The notes under the pieces: generated by a model
What the model was told of the DNA's origin: nothing
What the model saw: the letters and a program-made list of their open reading frames with translations, nothing else
Database searches by the model: none
Source: Pyxicephalus adspersus
Taxonomy: Eukaryota > Chordata > Amphibia > Anura > Pyxicephalidae
DNA: 64,000 nucleotides
NCBI RefSeq assembly: GCF_032062135.1
Contig: NC_092860.1
Span: 130,677,484 to 130,741,483, forward strand
Direction of reading: 5' to 3'
In this document: positions 23,744-35,176 of the stretch, piece by piece
How positions within the stretch are numbered: position 1 is the first letter of the stretch
Layout of the letters: each line of letters opens with the position of its first letter
Position numbers and translations under genes: made by a program

Positions 23744-24221
23744 TTAAAGTGGAACTAAACTCAAAGTATTTACTTTACATAAAAAAAACATAAAAAAATA
23801 AAAATCTTCTTTTTTTCTGTAACTGCAACAAAAAAGAAGAAAGAACAAGAAAAGGGTAAAGCCCTTCCTCTTTCGCTGTGGCGATCAAGACCAAATGAGA
23901 GTGCAGAACCACTCGGGATACCTACATCACACATCCTGGCTGCTCCAAGATTGGGCATTTTCCTACACTGAGGGGAAAGAGATGTCGATCACACCCATGC
24001 ACAGTGAGATTGGCATTTTTACCCCTTACAGTGGGCTAAATCACTCGATCTCATGCATGCGCAGCCAAGATTGGGTGACATAGCCAGAAGAAGGCCAAAG
24101 ATGGTGGCGCCCGGTGCCTACTGTGTGCCTGGGCGAAGGATAATTCCAGGATGGCATGGAACCTGATCGAGGAAAGCTTTGCAAGTAAATGTGATTTTTT
24201 AGTTTAGTTCCCCTTCGTTTA
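23744..24221. mobile_element. TTAA-flanked MITE family C (T2-like)
   Basis: Starts TTAAAGTGGAACTAAACT and ends with tagtttagttccccttcg, its inverted partner. TTAA-starting ends of the TTAAAGG type are known for the Xenopus T2 MITEs. Inner blocks such as tgagattggcattttt and the mirrored catgcatgcgca recur at 28040-28260, 57961-58300 and around the mariner at 62210-63853. Confidence 0.65.
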
Positions 24222-24590
24222 TGGCAATTTTTTTAAATGCACATGTGTTTGGGAAATTAATGCTGCATGTCACAAATGCTATTTAAATACTATATAAAGA
24301 AACCTAACATGTCTCAGAAGTTTATATTTACTGTTGAAAAAAAATGGTATCACTTTAAAACACCCAGCTGTTAATAAAAGTCTTTGTTAGGGTGAGTGAA
24401 ATGCAATGAATGGTGGAGGAGATACATATAAAATAACTTCTTATCTATAATGTGTAAATGTGTAATGGTATAATGCTTGAACCATACAGATCGCTTGTGT
24501 CAGCAGAGTTATAACATTGGGGATTGTGGAGATTTTGTTAACATTTGATGCACTTTTGTGTTTCAGATGTACAGTAACAAATGATACACA

Positions 24591-24665
24591 GTGCCTGATA
24601 TAATAAAGCACTCCAAGACTGGAGAAGATCTCCTCCAGTCTCTAGAACTTTAATAAATCAGAATC
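24591..24665. mobile_element. Fold-back MITE family A, short deletion copy
   Basis: 75 bp keeping both ends (gtgcctgata...taaatcagaatc) and the inner ctccaagactggag stem, with the middle lost. ACA flanks both sides (24588-24590 and 24666-24668). Confidence 0.75.
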
Positions 24666-24781
24666 ACAGTGTTAGTAAATTGTTAAATATAGTATTTACT
24701 CAAGCATCAAAAAAAAAATATGAGATATTTCCACTTCAAAGCATGTTCACCACAATTATTCACAAACCAGCAAGATACATA

Positions 24782-24891
24782 GGGCTTAAAAAATATCAAA
24801 TGACTTGATTTTCAGGTTTCAGGTGGATCATCCAGGATCACTGATGAAAGTTTATCTTCTCCCGCTTGGAGAGCTTTAATAAATCACGCCC
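24782..24891. mobile_element. Fold-back MITE family A, half copy
   Basis: Right arm largely kept, ending gagctttaataaatcacgcc; left arm reduced to gggcttaaa. ATA flanks both sides (24779-24781 and 24892-24894). Confidence 0.7.
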
Positions 24892-24894
24892 ATA

Positions 24895-25999
24895 GTGCTA
24901 TCAGCAAACCACATTTGCTGGTGGTTATTTGCATTTTATCTTTGAAGTGGAATACTGTGCTTGTATATTGCTAGACCTCTATATGCACGAACATTATTAG
25001 TGCCATAGCAGCCTTTGTAATTAACTTTTGGGGTACCATTCATATTTGTTGAATTTCGAGGAATTGAAAATACAATTTAGTCACCTCTGTTGTATTGCTC
25101 TGAAAGCAAATATTATGCCGCCATTGTTTAAAAATGTCCCATGCTTCAGTAGTAAGTCGTCCATTAGGATGATAGTCAATAGCTAAGGATCCTTATTATC
25201 ATTGTTCTCTAGGATGGCAAAACAAAAAATTCAGTCAGACCCGTTAGCATAAAGTTTTTATGTATTTTCTGTGCTTATGTGGGGTTCCTGTGGCTACTTT
25301 GGCTTTACTAGTCCTTTAAAAAAATGTTGAACTTTTTCTTTGTTTAAAGATTTTATTTGCCAATCATTATCTTGAATATTGTACATAGCAAAGTGTATTT
25401 TATCACAGGAGTTTGTACAAGGATGGTCATGCTTCAGTAATGAACTCAGGGAGAACAGTGCAAGGAGTGTATTCATTTTTGTGGAAGGTGCCTTTCTCAG
25501 ACTGCGGATGGATTAGGTTTCATGCTTTCATGTCTTGTGTAATTGTAATTTTGCATTCTTTTAACAGTGATGTTTACTGTAGATGTTCATGGTATGTTTA
25601 TTGTGTATGATATTGCTGCATTCCAAATACAGTTTTGTGCAATTTTGATACTACTTATACCAGGAAGATATGAATATTGTGACCTGTCTAACCCAAAATG
25701 CCTATAGTACCTAGCCAGCTCATTGCAGTTACCGTAATTAAGTAGTAAATGCAGGTAAATGCAAGCCAGGCAAATACTGTTCACTTTTTTTTTCTATACA
25801 GTGCCTAAATTATACAAACGTGTAAATATAGAATTAATGTTTTACAATAGTTTTCTTTTGTCCTGTACTCTATATGCCTTGCAGTACTGCTAATAGGAGG
25901 AAAAACAAGCAACAGAATAAAAAGTACAGTAAAGCCCTTTATAGTTTAATTGTAACAAGTGCATTGTCTGTCCCCTTAACAATTGGTAAACCACCTTCC
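24895..25999. other. Intergenic, no gene seen
   Basis: AT-rich without recognisable exon or repeat. Confidence 0.5.
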
Positions 26000-26002
26000 A
26001 AT

Positions 26003-26212
26003 GGACATGATTTATTAAAGCTCTCCAAGACTGGAGAAAATAGACTTTCACGGGTGAACCTGGGTGATCCAGCAAACCTAGAATAAATCTGGTCCAGGAT
26101 TGAAAACATTTGCCAACAAACAGTAAATGACTTTTAAGAAATCTAGGCTTGCTGGGTCACCCAGCTTCCCCCATAATATTCTATCCAATTTTGGGGAGCT
26201 CTAAAAAATCCC
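26003..26212. mobile_element. Fold-back MITE family A copy
   Basis: Arms include ctctccaagactggagaaaa and ccaattttggggagct, with gtgatccagcaaacct mirrored by gctgggtcacccagc. AAT on both sides (26000-26002 and 26213-26215). Confidence 0.8.
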
Positions 26213-26791
26213 AATGACTCAAGTTATTATGGGTGGCTATGCAGCTCATTATGTTTAGACTAGAATCTAATCAAGCATTTTCATGGCTTACAGGTTGTAA
26301 TTTTTAGCTGTGTGTTGGAACAAAATGGCTGAATTTTGCAAGCCCTAATATTTTATAAAAAGGCAGAATGGGTTGTAACACTGATTCCAGCATCAGGTTT
26401 TGCAGTATTGTCTATTATTGACTTTGGGCTTGGCCTTTTGTCTTAGTAAAGTGTAAATAAAATCAGATTTTAACTATATATGGTACACTTAGGCTCTGAG
26501 TACCAAAAGCAGTCTACCTAATACATCTCCTTCTAGAATCAGTAGTGGTGCATGCCAGCAATGGTGGCCTCCATATTCCGCTCATGCTTGATATACTTTC
26601 CATTTTAAATATCTCTTATTATCCCGCAATTGTCATATGATAGAGAAGAATCCATAACTTTGCCTATTTACTGAAAAATCACTTGTTCACTTTAAAGCTC
26701 ACTTTCTGCTCACCTGCTTAGGTTAGCCATTGCCATACCTTTCCTCCAATCTCTTAATCAGTTGGAGGTTTAAGTCTGAACCATGTATGAG

Positions 26792-27307
26792 CTAAATCTA
26801 TGTACACACACTAAATGATTGCTGCCCAAGATGAACAATTATCGACAATATATTCATCTCAGGTAAAAATCTAGTACATGTACAGCATTTCCCCGAAATT
26901 GTTTAGTAAACCACAATGATTCCTTTGAGGATGACCGCAGTCATACCTTATGGAGGGGAAAGCAGTGGAGTGCCATCTCCCATCTCCATAGAACTAAACA
27001 GCTCTGTTTGCACAGTGCTCATTTGCTCTAGTGGGCTGATATCAGATCAGAATCTGGCGTTTGTACAGAGCTCGTCATTCATGGATCTGTCCTGGTGGAT
27101 CCATGAACAAGGAACATTCGTAATGAAAGTGAAGGGGAGAGAGCCAAACGAGATGTCGCTCCATCATTCTCCCCCTCTCCTCTCCATAGAGCAGAACAAT
27201 GCTGTATGTACAGCCCTCGTTCATGCATCATTGAGTCTTTTGTCCTTGGAAAGGATCATGAAATATTCTTTCCAAGGACAGTTATTGCACATGTGTACGC
27301 AGCCTTA
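26792..27307. mobile_element. TTAA-type MITE family B
   Basis: Left end ctatgtacacacac and right end atgtgtacgcagcctta form the inverted terminal pair. The body carries the family blocks tcatgcatcattgagtc and ccttggaaaggatcatgaaa. Confidence 0.65.
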
Positions 27308-28039
27308 GTGTTGAAACTTATATAAGGTTTATGTCCTGCTCCTCTAACCCATTTGGCCATTCTGAAACACAAACAGAGCAACCAGTGTTCTCAATTACCC
27401 TTTCAAGAAAAAAATTCAACGCAAAGTGACCCATTTTAAATATTGTTCCTTGTTAATGAACATTTATGTATGCATCGCAATTTTACTTTATTTTGCCAAT
27501 TAAACACAATAAAATACTGAAGATGTACCTGAATTATAAGCTCTTTGGTATATTGCCCACAGATCACCAGACGGCTCATATTAAAGTGACATGTCAATAA
27601 TCACCTTCATTGTACTTTACATTGTTGTAACCCCTTTCTGATAGTAAGGAAGACCTTGAAGATGTGATAATGAAAATATTCTTGATGACCTGTCTCTGCT
27701 CACCGCAGTGGCCCTTGCCCCAATTGAACATTCATTTGTGTAATTGGGATCTTATCTCAGGTATTTAGCTGCTGAACTCATTGACTTTAATGACATTAGC
27801 AATGTAACAGTGGCTGACAGTATCTGATGTACTGTGATTATGACTTCATAAACCTTAGACCGCTTTACACCCACGGCTTTTCTTAACTGTTTATCACGTT
27901 ACAAGGTTCTATATGATGTCCAAATAAAAAAATCAATAGTCTGTACTTCACTAAGAGTTTATTAAAGATCAATGTCTGTTTAAAAAAAATGTAAAGGTAA
28001 TGGCCGTTTGACTAGAAATTGTTTCATTGGTGTTATTTT
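27308..28039. other. Intergenic, no gene seen
   Basis: AT-rich, nothing recognised. Confidence 0.5.
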
Positions 28040-28260
28040 CAACACCCATGGACGGTGAGATTGGCATTTTTTTCTTTTTTTTTTTCAGGAACATGAATTA
28101 CCTGATCTTGTGCCTGTGAAATGTGAGATTGGGTAACATAAGAAAAAGCCAGAAGAGAGAACAAAGTAGATGACCAATCCATGCCAGAAAGAAGAAGAAA
28201 GTCGGGACAGCGTGGGACTCCCTGGGCTTGGTAACTAGTAAGAGGAAACTGTGATTGGTG
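28040..28260. mobile_element. Internal fragment of MITE family C
   Basis: ggtgagattggcattttttt, gtgagattgggtaacataag and agccagaagag match the interior of the 23744-24221 element. Ends unclear. Confidence 0.5.
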
Positions 28261-28261
28261 C

Positions 28262-29054
28262 CTATTTTATATGTCTATACATGGTATGCTATACAAGGAT
28301 ACATGCTTTGATCTGAAACTCAATTAAATTAAAGTGAAATTAACTTTAAAAATAAAAAAATGTAGTAACCAGGATGTTTATTGCAGAAGGTACAAGTTCT
28401 GCATAAAACATACTTACCTGGCTATTAGCAATCTTTTCTGTAATGTACAGGGAGCTGTGCATGCTCAATTCATTGTACGATTTCAGCATACCCAGCTGCC
28501 AGGAATTAAATAACTTTCACATGTGCTTTGGAGTTATGTCATTCCAACCTCACAAATCAAATGGTCAAAGACCTGAAGCCAGAAGACTAGGTGAGGATAC
28601 CCAAGTTGGATTGAGGAGAAATGAGTGTACTTCAAAAACAGGCAGGAAAACTTGTTTTAATGCAGAAGGGTCATCACATGTTCCTTTTGGAGCAAGGAAC
28701 CTGCATGCTCAAAATTACTACTTTTTAAGATTATTTTTGCTTTAAAGAGCAACTAAACTGTGAAAGGTATGCATAAAGGGAGAGGGAAAAGGACTAGACA
28801 TAAATATTATCTCTGGTCATCCAGCATCTGATCTTTTCCAAACACCATGCCTTATTCTGCTTTGTATGTATGTGACTGTTATAGTTGGGGCAGGATTTTA
28901 ATTCCTCACGTCAGAACCTTAAACAACGAAAATAGCGAGCAATACAATAGGACAAATTGTCCTGTTCAAATCTATTCAACTCTTTTCAAATAAACTTATT
29001 CAAATTATTTTCAAATTCAACTGTGTCATGCACTGGTGTATAGAGGTAGTGGTG
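28262..29054. other. Intergenic with a lone family C end
   Basis: tttaaagagcaactaaactg at about 28742-28761 resembles a family C terminus, but no partner was found. Otherwise no gene or repeat seen. Confidence 0.4.
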
Positions 29055-29062
29055 CTCTAGAC

Positions 29063-29440
29063 CAGCGGTTGCCAACCGGTGGTCCGCGAGAAAATGTTGG
29101 TGTTCCACCGCTCCAGCCGGTGCACCAGGGGAAGGACCTCGCTTGGAGGGGGGGGGGGGGGACAAACCAGCCAGAGCCACGTACCATGTCCCCCGTATGG
29201 ATCACAAACTCAGGGCGGTGGGCGTGCTGTGTTTCTGGACACAACCCGCCCACTCTCCCATCGCAGGCTCAGACCTGTGATGGGAGAGTGTTGGGATTGG
29301 AGATGGGAGGGTTCTGGCATCATGACGTCACTATGGGGGAAGTATCTTTCCCTTTGAGTGACACCCAACTCCCCGTGCATGCACTGTCCAGAGCTGGTAA
29401 ATTTAGTGGTCCGTGGGTCTAAAAAGGTTGGTGACCACTA
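29063..29440. mobile_element. hAT-type MITE with target duplication
   Basis: Left end CAGCGGTTGCCAACCGGTGG; complement of the right end TAGTGGTCACCAACC. Flanks ctctagac (29055-29062) and ttctagac (29441-29448) match at 7 of 8 positions and fit the hAT nTnnnnAn preference. GC-richer body with a 13-G run near 29149 and a mirrored gatgggagagtg stem. Confidence 0.88.
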
Positions 29441-29553
29441 TTCTAGACTTCACATTGTGAATATAAAAAAGAATGCTGTAGGCACAAGATTGCCAAATAA
29501 AAGCTAACATGTACAAACTGCAGTGCAGTTTTCAGGAGTAAACTGCACACATT

Positions 29554-29792
29554 GGGCCTGATATATTAAAGCTCTCCAACAGTGGAAAAGATAGACTATC
29601 ATGGAAGAACCTGGATGATCCAGCAAACCGTCAATGGATCTGATCCAGAATTGAAAACATTTGTAAACTAATAGAAAATGATTTTTAAGAAACCCATTCC
29701 AAATTTGCTGGATCATCCAGGCTCTTCCATGACAGTCTATTTTGTCCAGTCTTGGACAGCTTTAATGAATTGGGGAGCTTTCATAAATCAGG
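29554..29792. mobile_element. Fold-back MITE family A, second subfamily
   Basis: Starts gggcctgatatattaaagct. Arms carry ctatcatggaagaacctgg and its mirror in place of the cactttcatcagtgaagctgg of most copies, defining a subfamily shared with 54777-54975. The right end seems duplicated (two agctttaatgaa-like blocks). Confidence 0.75.
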
Positions 29793-30960
29793 TGACTACT
29801 TAGACTCAATGACATTCCCTAATATTTGCTATACGTAACTTGCTTGTAATGTGCCAAATCTTCACTTTCATCAACACATCATATCATCATCATATCATCA
29901 TACAAAGATTAAACATGCCTGGGTGCAAAATAATTTTTTTATTTGAAAATTTGTTTTTATTGGTGTCATAAAATAAAGTTAGATGATAACTACAATGATA
30001 AAGAAATCACTTTATAGTTTAACTGTAAATGTCTTATAAGGCTATGTTCAGATGGGGGGTGAGGTGGCCATTTTTATTGTTACATGTAATGTCCCATCAA
30101 CCATAGGTCATGGAGGGACGGCTGTGAACAATTGAGTACTGCCCGCTGCCACCGTCTGTCATTGACAATGAAGCTTTCGAGTATCTGGATGTCAGGGACC
30201 TCCTGGGAACACTGCTCAACTGAACTTAAGCTACATGCTAGATGATTGTCACCCACAATAACTGGTCGGGATCTTCTTGTGCGAAAACCTAGCATGTGTA
30301 AGGGGGTCCTCTGCTTCCAGCAGCAAAAATCTGACGTCTATCTGACGTTTGCACAGAACTTTCACCTAAGGTCTGCCAGTAACTCTGGAATCATACATTT
30401 CTTATTTACATACTTTTTCGGGGATTTAAGTCAAATCAATCAAAGATTGATTTGCGAGATTCAGAGATTCAAATCAGTCAAAATTCAGTCAAATTACTCG
30501 TATTTGTAACTGTACGTCTAATCAATTTTTGGCCAGAATGTGTATTGATATTTCATGAGACAAGGCATTTTTTTGGTTAACTAACATGAAAATCTAATCC
30601 AGTTTTTGTGCCATGATCATTTTTAAATTGATATATTAGTGAATGTTCTTATTACCAGAGATCGAATAAGTGGAAAGTACATCAATAAGTACATCAATAG
30701 TCATAACAACAGTTGTAATATTCATTGAAAATACCATTGAAAGAAAATCATATAGAATAAGGTTAGCATAACTGTATGGCAATTTTCAGACAGAGAATGG
30801 CAAGTTTGTATAACTTAGAATTTCGTCCCAAACGATATAGTAATAAAGTGAATCTAAAAAATAAAGTGGAGCAGGGTCAAAACTTCTGCCTGTTGACCAT
30901 AACTGGTTGTGGACCCCATTAATGCACATCTCCTTTAACTTTCTGTTGAAGTGTCTCCAA
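29793..30960. other. Intergenic, no gene seen
   Basis: AT-rich. A block at about 30041-30310 starting aaggctatgttcag may be another eroded TTAA-type element, but its ends do not pair convincingly. Confidence 0.4.
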
Positions 30961-30964
30961 ACTC

Positions 30965-31262
30965 TTAAAACAGAACTAAAGCCTTTTGTATACTCCTGCC
31001 TGTACTCAATCTATTGTGATAACCGCCATCTTCTTCTCGTCTTCGATGTCTGGCCTGATTGGTGAGTCTGGATGACATAACAGTTCATTCAGTCCGGGGA
31101 ACCACAGGAGAAGATGAGATGTACTGACTCTAAGCTGCGCATGTGCAGCTTAGTAAAGTTTGACAGGAGATAAGATCACGCAAAGCAGTGATCACGCAAG
31201 CAGGAATGTTTTTGGAAACATCACCTGTCCCTTTCTTTAATTAAGCTTTAGTTCCCCTTTAA
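30965..31262. mobile_element. TTAA-flanked MITE family C copy
   Basis: Starts TTAAAACAGAACTAAAGC; the right end read in reverse is TTAAAGGGGAACTAAAGC, a near-perfect inverted pair with TTAA on both sides. 298 bp, with a gctgcgcatgtgcagc palindrome near 31135. Confidence 0.8.
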
Positions 31263-31405
31263 GAAAAGTGAGAGGCAAATTTTCCACTCTTTCAAAGGTA
31301 AGGAATAGGAGATATTATATGTTGGGGTTTACAAAAACATTAATTTAGATTCTTTCCACAGTGTCACACAGACCGAAAATTCTATCAATAAAAAAAGTTC
31401 TAACT

Positions 31406-31595
31406 AATCTTCCTTGTATGCAACATTTAAACCCTCAATTTTAATCATTCTCTATATAAATGAGATTCTTGTATGATGTTCTACAGCTTATACAGCTGTA
31501 AATCTTCCTTGTATGCAACATTTAAACCCTCAATTTTAATCATTCTCTATATAAATGAGATTCTTGTATGATGTTCTACAGCTTATACAGCTGTA
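31406..31595. repeat. Perfect 95-bp tandem duplication
   Basis: 31406-31500 and 31501-31595 read identically base for base, from aatcttccttgtatgc to cttatacagctgta. Two copies with no divergence means a very recent duplication or an assembly artefact. Confidence 0.97.
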
Positions 31596-31602
31596 GAAAC
31601 AT

Positions 31603-32210
31603 GTGTCATCCTCATTCACAATTCCAAGGACTGTCCACTAAGCAGGAAAAGCATTTAGAATCATGACAAAACTTTACATTCCCTTTCTTTTAAATTTTAC
31701 ATGAAGCAATGAGTGTGAATGAGCATAATTTATGCCATCTCACTGACCTGCCTTCAAGTAACATAATGCGCTTGCGGCTGTGGTTGAAATCTAACCATTT
31801 GAGAAATATGTGACTTAAAAACCACAAGGACAGCCAGGGACATTTTCACTACTGTGTCTGAGTAAACTGTATATAGTGCGAAATGGACAAAGTCCTAGCT
31901 AAATCTTGAATACAACATAATCCATACAGTTAGGTCTTTAGAATATTTAGTTTTTTTCTACAGGTCATCTTAAAAAACTTATCTCCAGCCTTCACTGAGT
32001 AGAACATTAGCCGGGAAATACATGGTTGAAAACAACATTGTTCAACCACCTATAGTGGATATAAAACACGTTCTTATTTCACACAGATGGTCAGTATTGA
32101 TAATATCACTGAGAAATGACTTCTACACACAATGGTATTCTTGATAGTTTGCAATATTTTTAAACAATGTAACTAATGCCATGATCCAAATGTTTTATCT
32201 GAAACCAAGG
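31603..32210. other. Intergenic, no gene seen
   Basis: AT-rich, nothing recognised. Confidence 0.5.
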
Positions 32211-32214
32211 TATT

Positions 32215-32392
32215 TTGCCTCCCCCCAATTCCCCGATTCTGCCTCCCCGCCCTCTCTTATTGTCTCCCCCTGACTTGTATTGTTAGGTTCTTGATTTGAA
32301 CTGCTGTACTATTCATATATATTTTTTTTCTATATTTGATAATTATGTATGGTATTAAACTGAAAACCTTAATAAACAGATTGAAACAAAAA
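32215..32392 (+). mobile_element. 5'-truncated LINE (L1-like) 3' end
   Basis: A C-rich start (tgcctccccccaattcc) leads to an AT-rich tail ending aataaacagattgaaacaaa, an L1-style 3' end with its own AATAAA. The same terminal motif closes the insertion at 56768-57049. No target duplication found. Confidence 0.5.
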
Positions 32393-32395
32393 CTT

Positions 32396-34999
32396 AACTC
32401 CAGCCTCACCATTATTTTGGCACACGTGTAGATAGTCCTCTCCTATAATGAAGGCAATTAGTCCTGTTTCCCTGTGAATTGTGACTTGCCAATTACAAAC
32501 AATAGAAGGTGCAGTAGATATCTCAAGCCAACCTCATTTTTTGTCTGATAAAATAACAGAACCATCCACTAGGATGCCCTACCATATGTGTTACCTTTCC
32601 ATCACCTTTCAGCTATTTGCTTTCTGTCCTGTTAGTCATTCGTTCTTAGCTTCAGATGTGGCTATGGGTGGTCTGCATGCAATTGCAATCTATTCAATAA
32701 TGCCTGTTAGCTGATGCAGTGTGTGAGAGGGAATGCTGTGAGATGAGAAATTCTCTATTCTTGTTGCAGTTTACTATTCTATTGTCATGGTGTTTATTTC
32801 ACACAGACGTCTGCTATACCTATACTCAGTGGAGCACTGCACAAATCAGGCAGTAGACCAGACATTATACAAAGCGTGGCGTTTATGGCGTTTATGATGT
32901 ATTGTGCTTTCGAGAGTGGCAGAGGATAACTGATAACAAAAGTTAGGAAAAAACTCATGGGGGTTTTCCCAGGGGGTATAACAATTTCAGTAAATGGGAG
33001 AGATAATGAGTTACCTGCTTACTATATTATAAAGCATAGCATGCCTGCAGAGTATGAAAGAACCAGGTATGGCACTAAAGATAAGCAAGGTAACTGTGCT
33101 GAGCTGTGAAAGCAGTATAGAGAATGACCCTGTCTTTCTGACACCCCCCTGAAATTGATTGGTCATTGCTTTGGTAGTTTTGAAAAAGCCCAGCCAGAAT
33201 TTAGACCTTGAAAATGTAGATTGACCTGAAGAGGGCTTTGCACAAGAGCTGGCCTCGAAATCTGACAGACTTGGAGCACTTTTGCAAGGAAGAGTGGGCA
33301 AATATTGTCCAGTCAAGATTTACCATGCTGAAAGACTCCTACACAAGAGGAGTGAATTAATTTAAAGGTGCTTCAACAAAGAATTAGTTTAATGGTGTAC
33401 ATGTACAGGTATACAACCAGCTTATATGTTTTGTATTTTTTATATTTTTTTCCCTGAACAGATTTGTTTGTGGTTCAATCGAATTGTGACACATTAAAGG
33501 TGGAAAAGGTTTTAAAATAATAAAATAATAATAATAAAATAATTTATTGTGCTCTCTTTTTTACATTGCAAGAAAACATTTTAACATAGGTGTGTTTTCA
33601 CAAAAACAATCCTCGTGCCCAAACAATAAAAATAAAAATACACATATGACTTTGGTATTGTTATTGCCTATAGACATGTAAAGGTTGTCAGAGATGTAAT
33701 AGCTGAAGTGGTAAAACAGTCTGCAACTCTCTAATGTTAGAGCATCAGCTCCTCTGTATCCCATTATAGATACAACTTATGGGATGCAGTCACAAGTACA
33801 TTTATGCTCTACACATAGAATTCTGCATCAAGCTGGACTTTAGCATTTGACATACATGTTCTTTTTATCCATATATATTGGTAAAGATGGTGTCATAGGG
33901 TGCACCTCTTGACAGCTTGCTGGCACGCAATGCGCTTTATGTAATACCTCATCTTGTTATAAACAAACAGTAAACAACTTTTCTCAGCTTAGGAATACAA
34001 ATAAAAAAACAAGCAAGATGTACTGAGATTCCGTATCCAAGTTCAAAATAGAGATGGCTAAGTTATATATTGGCTGATATTTTTGTAAACAACGCACAGT
34101 ATGGTACATCGGTGATGAACTCAAGAGCCCAGGCCATGGACTGTAAAAAATGAACTTACCTAAAGTCATTAATCTTATCTCAATTTAGATTGTCAGGTGA
34201 ACTTCAGATACATTACCAAAGGACCGCAAATAGCTTTTCCATGCTTTCCAGACATAGGATAATCTATTCCAGCCAACAAGTTATTCTTTTATGACATGAT
34301 AACTGTAAATTACTCAGATAAGTGCAATTGCCGAAGTCCTACACTGTTGAGCAGCCGCATTTTATTTGGCTCTTCAGGAAAAAAGTACCAAAACTATACA
34401 TGGAGAACCTCAATGCGGTATGTTGTGTGGGTTGTATGGGTGGATTAGAATAGCTCTGACAAATTTTAGAATTAAAATTATAGATCATACTTCCTTTATA
34501 ATATACTTACCATCACAAAATGCTTAATTTTGTTTTACTGTTGTGTATGGCAGGTTGGAAATTCTCTATTTTACTATATGGAGTAGACTTTTCTTTTACA
34601 TAGCTAAACTTTTTTCACATTATTTTATATTTAAAAAACCTGGTGGAGAATCACATTAAAACAGGATCATTGTAAGTACTGTAAACCCATAAAGTGTCTT
34701 ATGGAACTGTAAGAAGTGACAGATTCCACACTGGGTAACCCCAATACGAAAGTTTCACATTTTACATGTACAAATGAAAAAGGATGAAAAAAATCAGATA
34801 TTATTTTCATGACTGATATGACGACAGTAGTGTGTAATACTTATGACAGTTTACAACACACAAAAGTGTACAATACTAAAGACAACCTAAAACAAGTCAT
34901 GAAAATGTTATGAGACAATTAATTGATATTGAAGAATATTCACTGAACACCGTGTCTGCTTTGGTCTTTTAAATACAGGAACTCTTTTTCTGCAAATCT
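32396..34999. other. Intergenic, no gene seen
   Basis: No exon or repeat recognised apart from a short AATAAT-rich tract at 33516-33545. Confidence 0.5.
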
Positions 35000-35176
35000 G
35001 GGCCTGATTTAATAAAACTCACCAAGGCTGGAGAGCATACACTTTCATCAGTGAAGCTGGGTGATCCAGCAAAGCTGGAATAGATCTCTAACAAATAGCA
35101 AATGGCTTTTAAGAAATCCATGCGAGGTTTGCTGGTGTGTATTCTCTCCAGCCTTGGTCAGCTTTAATAAATTACT
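35000..35176. mobile_element. Fold-back MITE family A copy
   Basis: gggcctgatttaataaaact, then caaggctggagagcatacac and the mirrored gtgtattctctccagccttg. Part of the right arm (the lattice of ctggatcacc) is deleted. Right terminus eroded. Confidence 0.75.

Noticed and set aside
30041..30310. Possible extra TTAA-type element
   Set aside because: The candidate ends (aaggctatgttcag and catgtgtaagggg) do not pair well enough to call.
33011..33316. 101-codon minus-strand open frame
   Set aside because: No recognisable domain, splice context or conservation cue.
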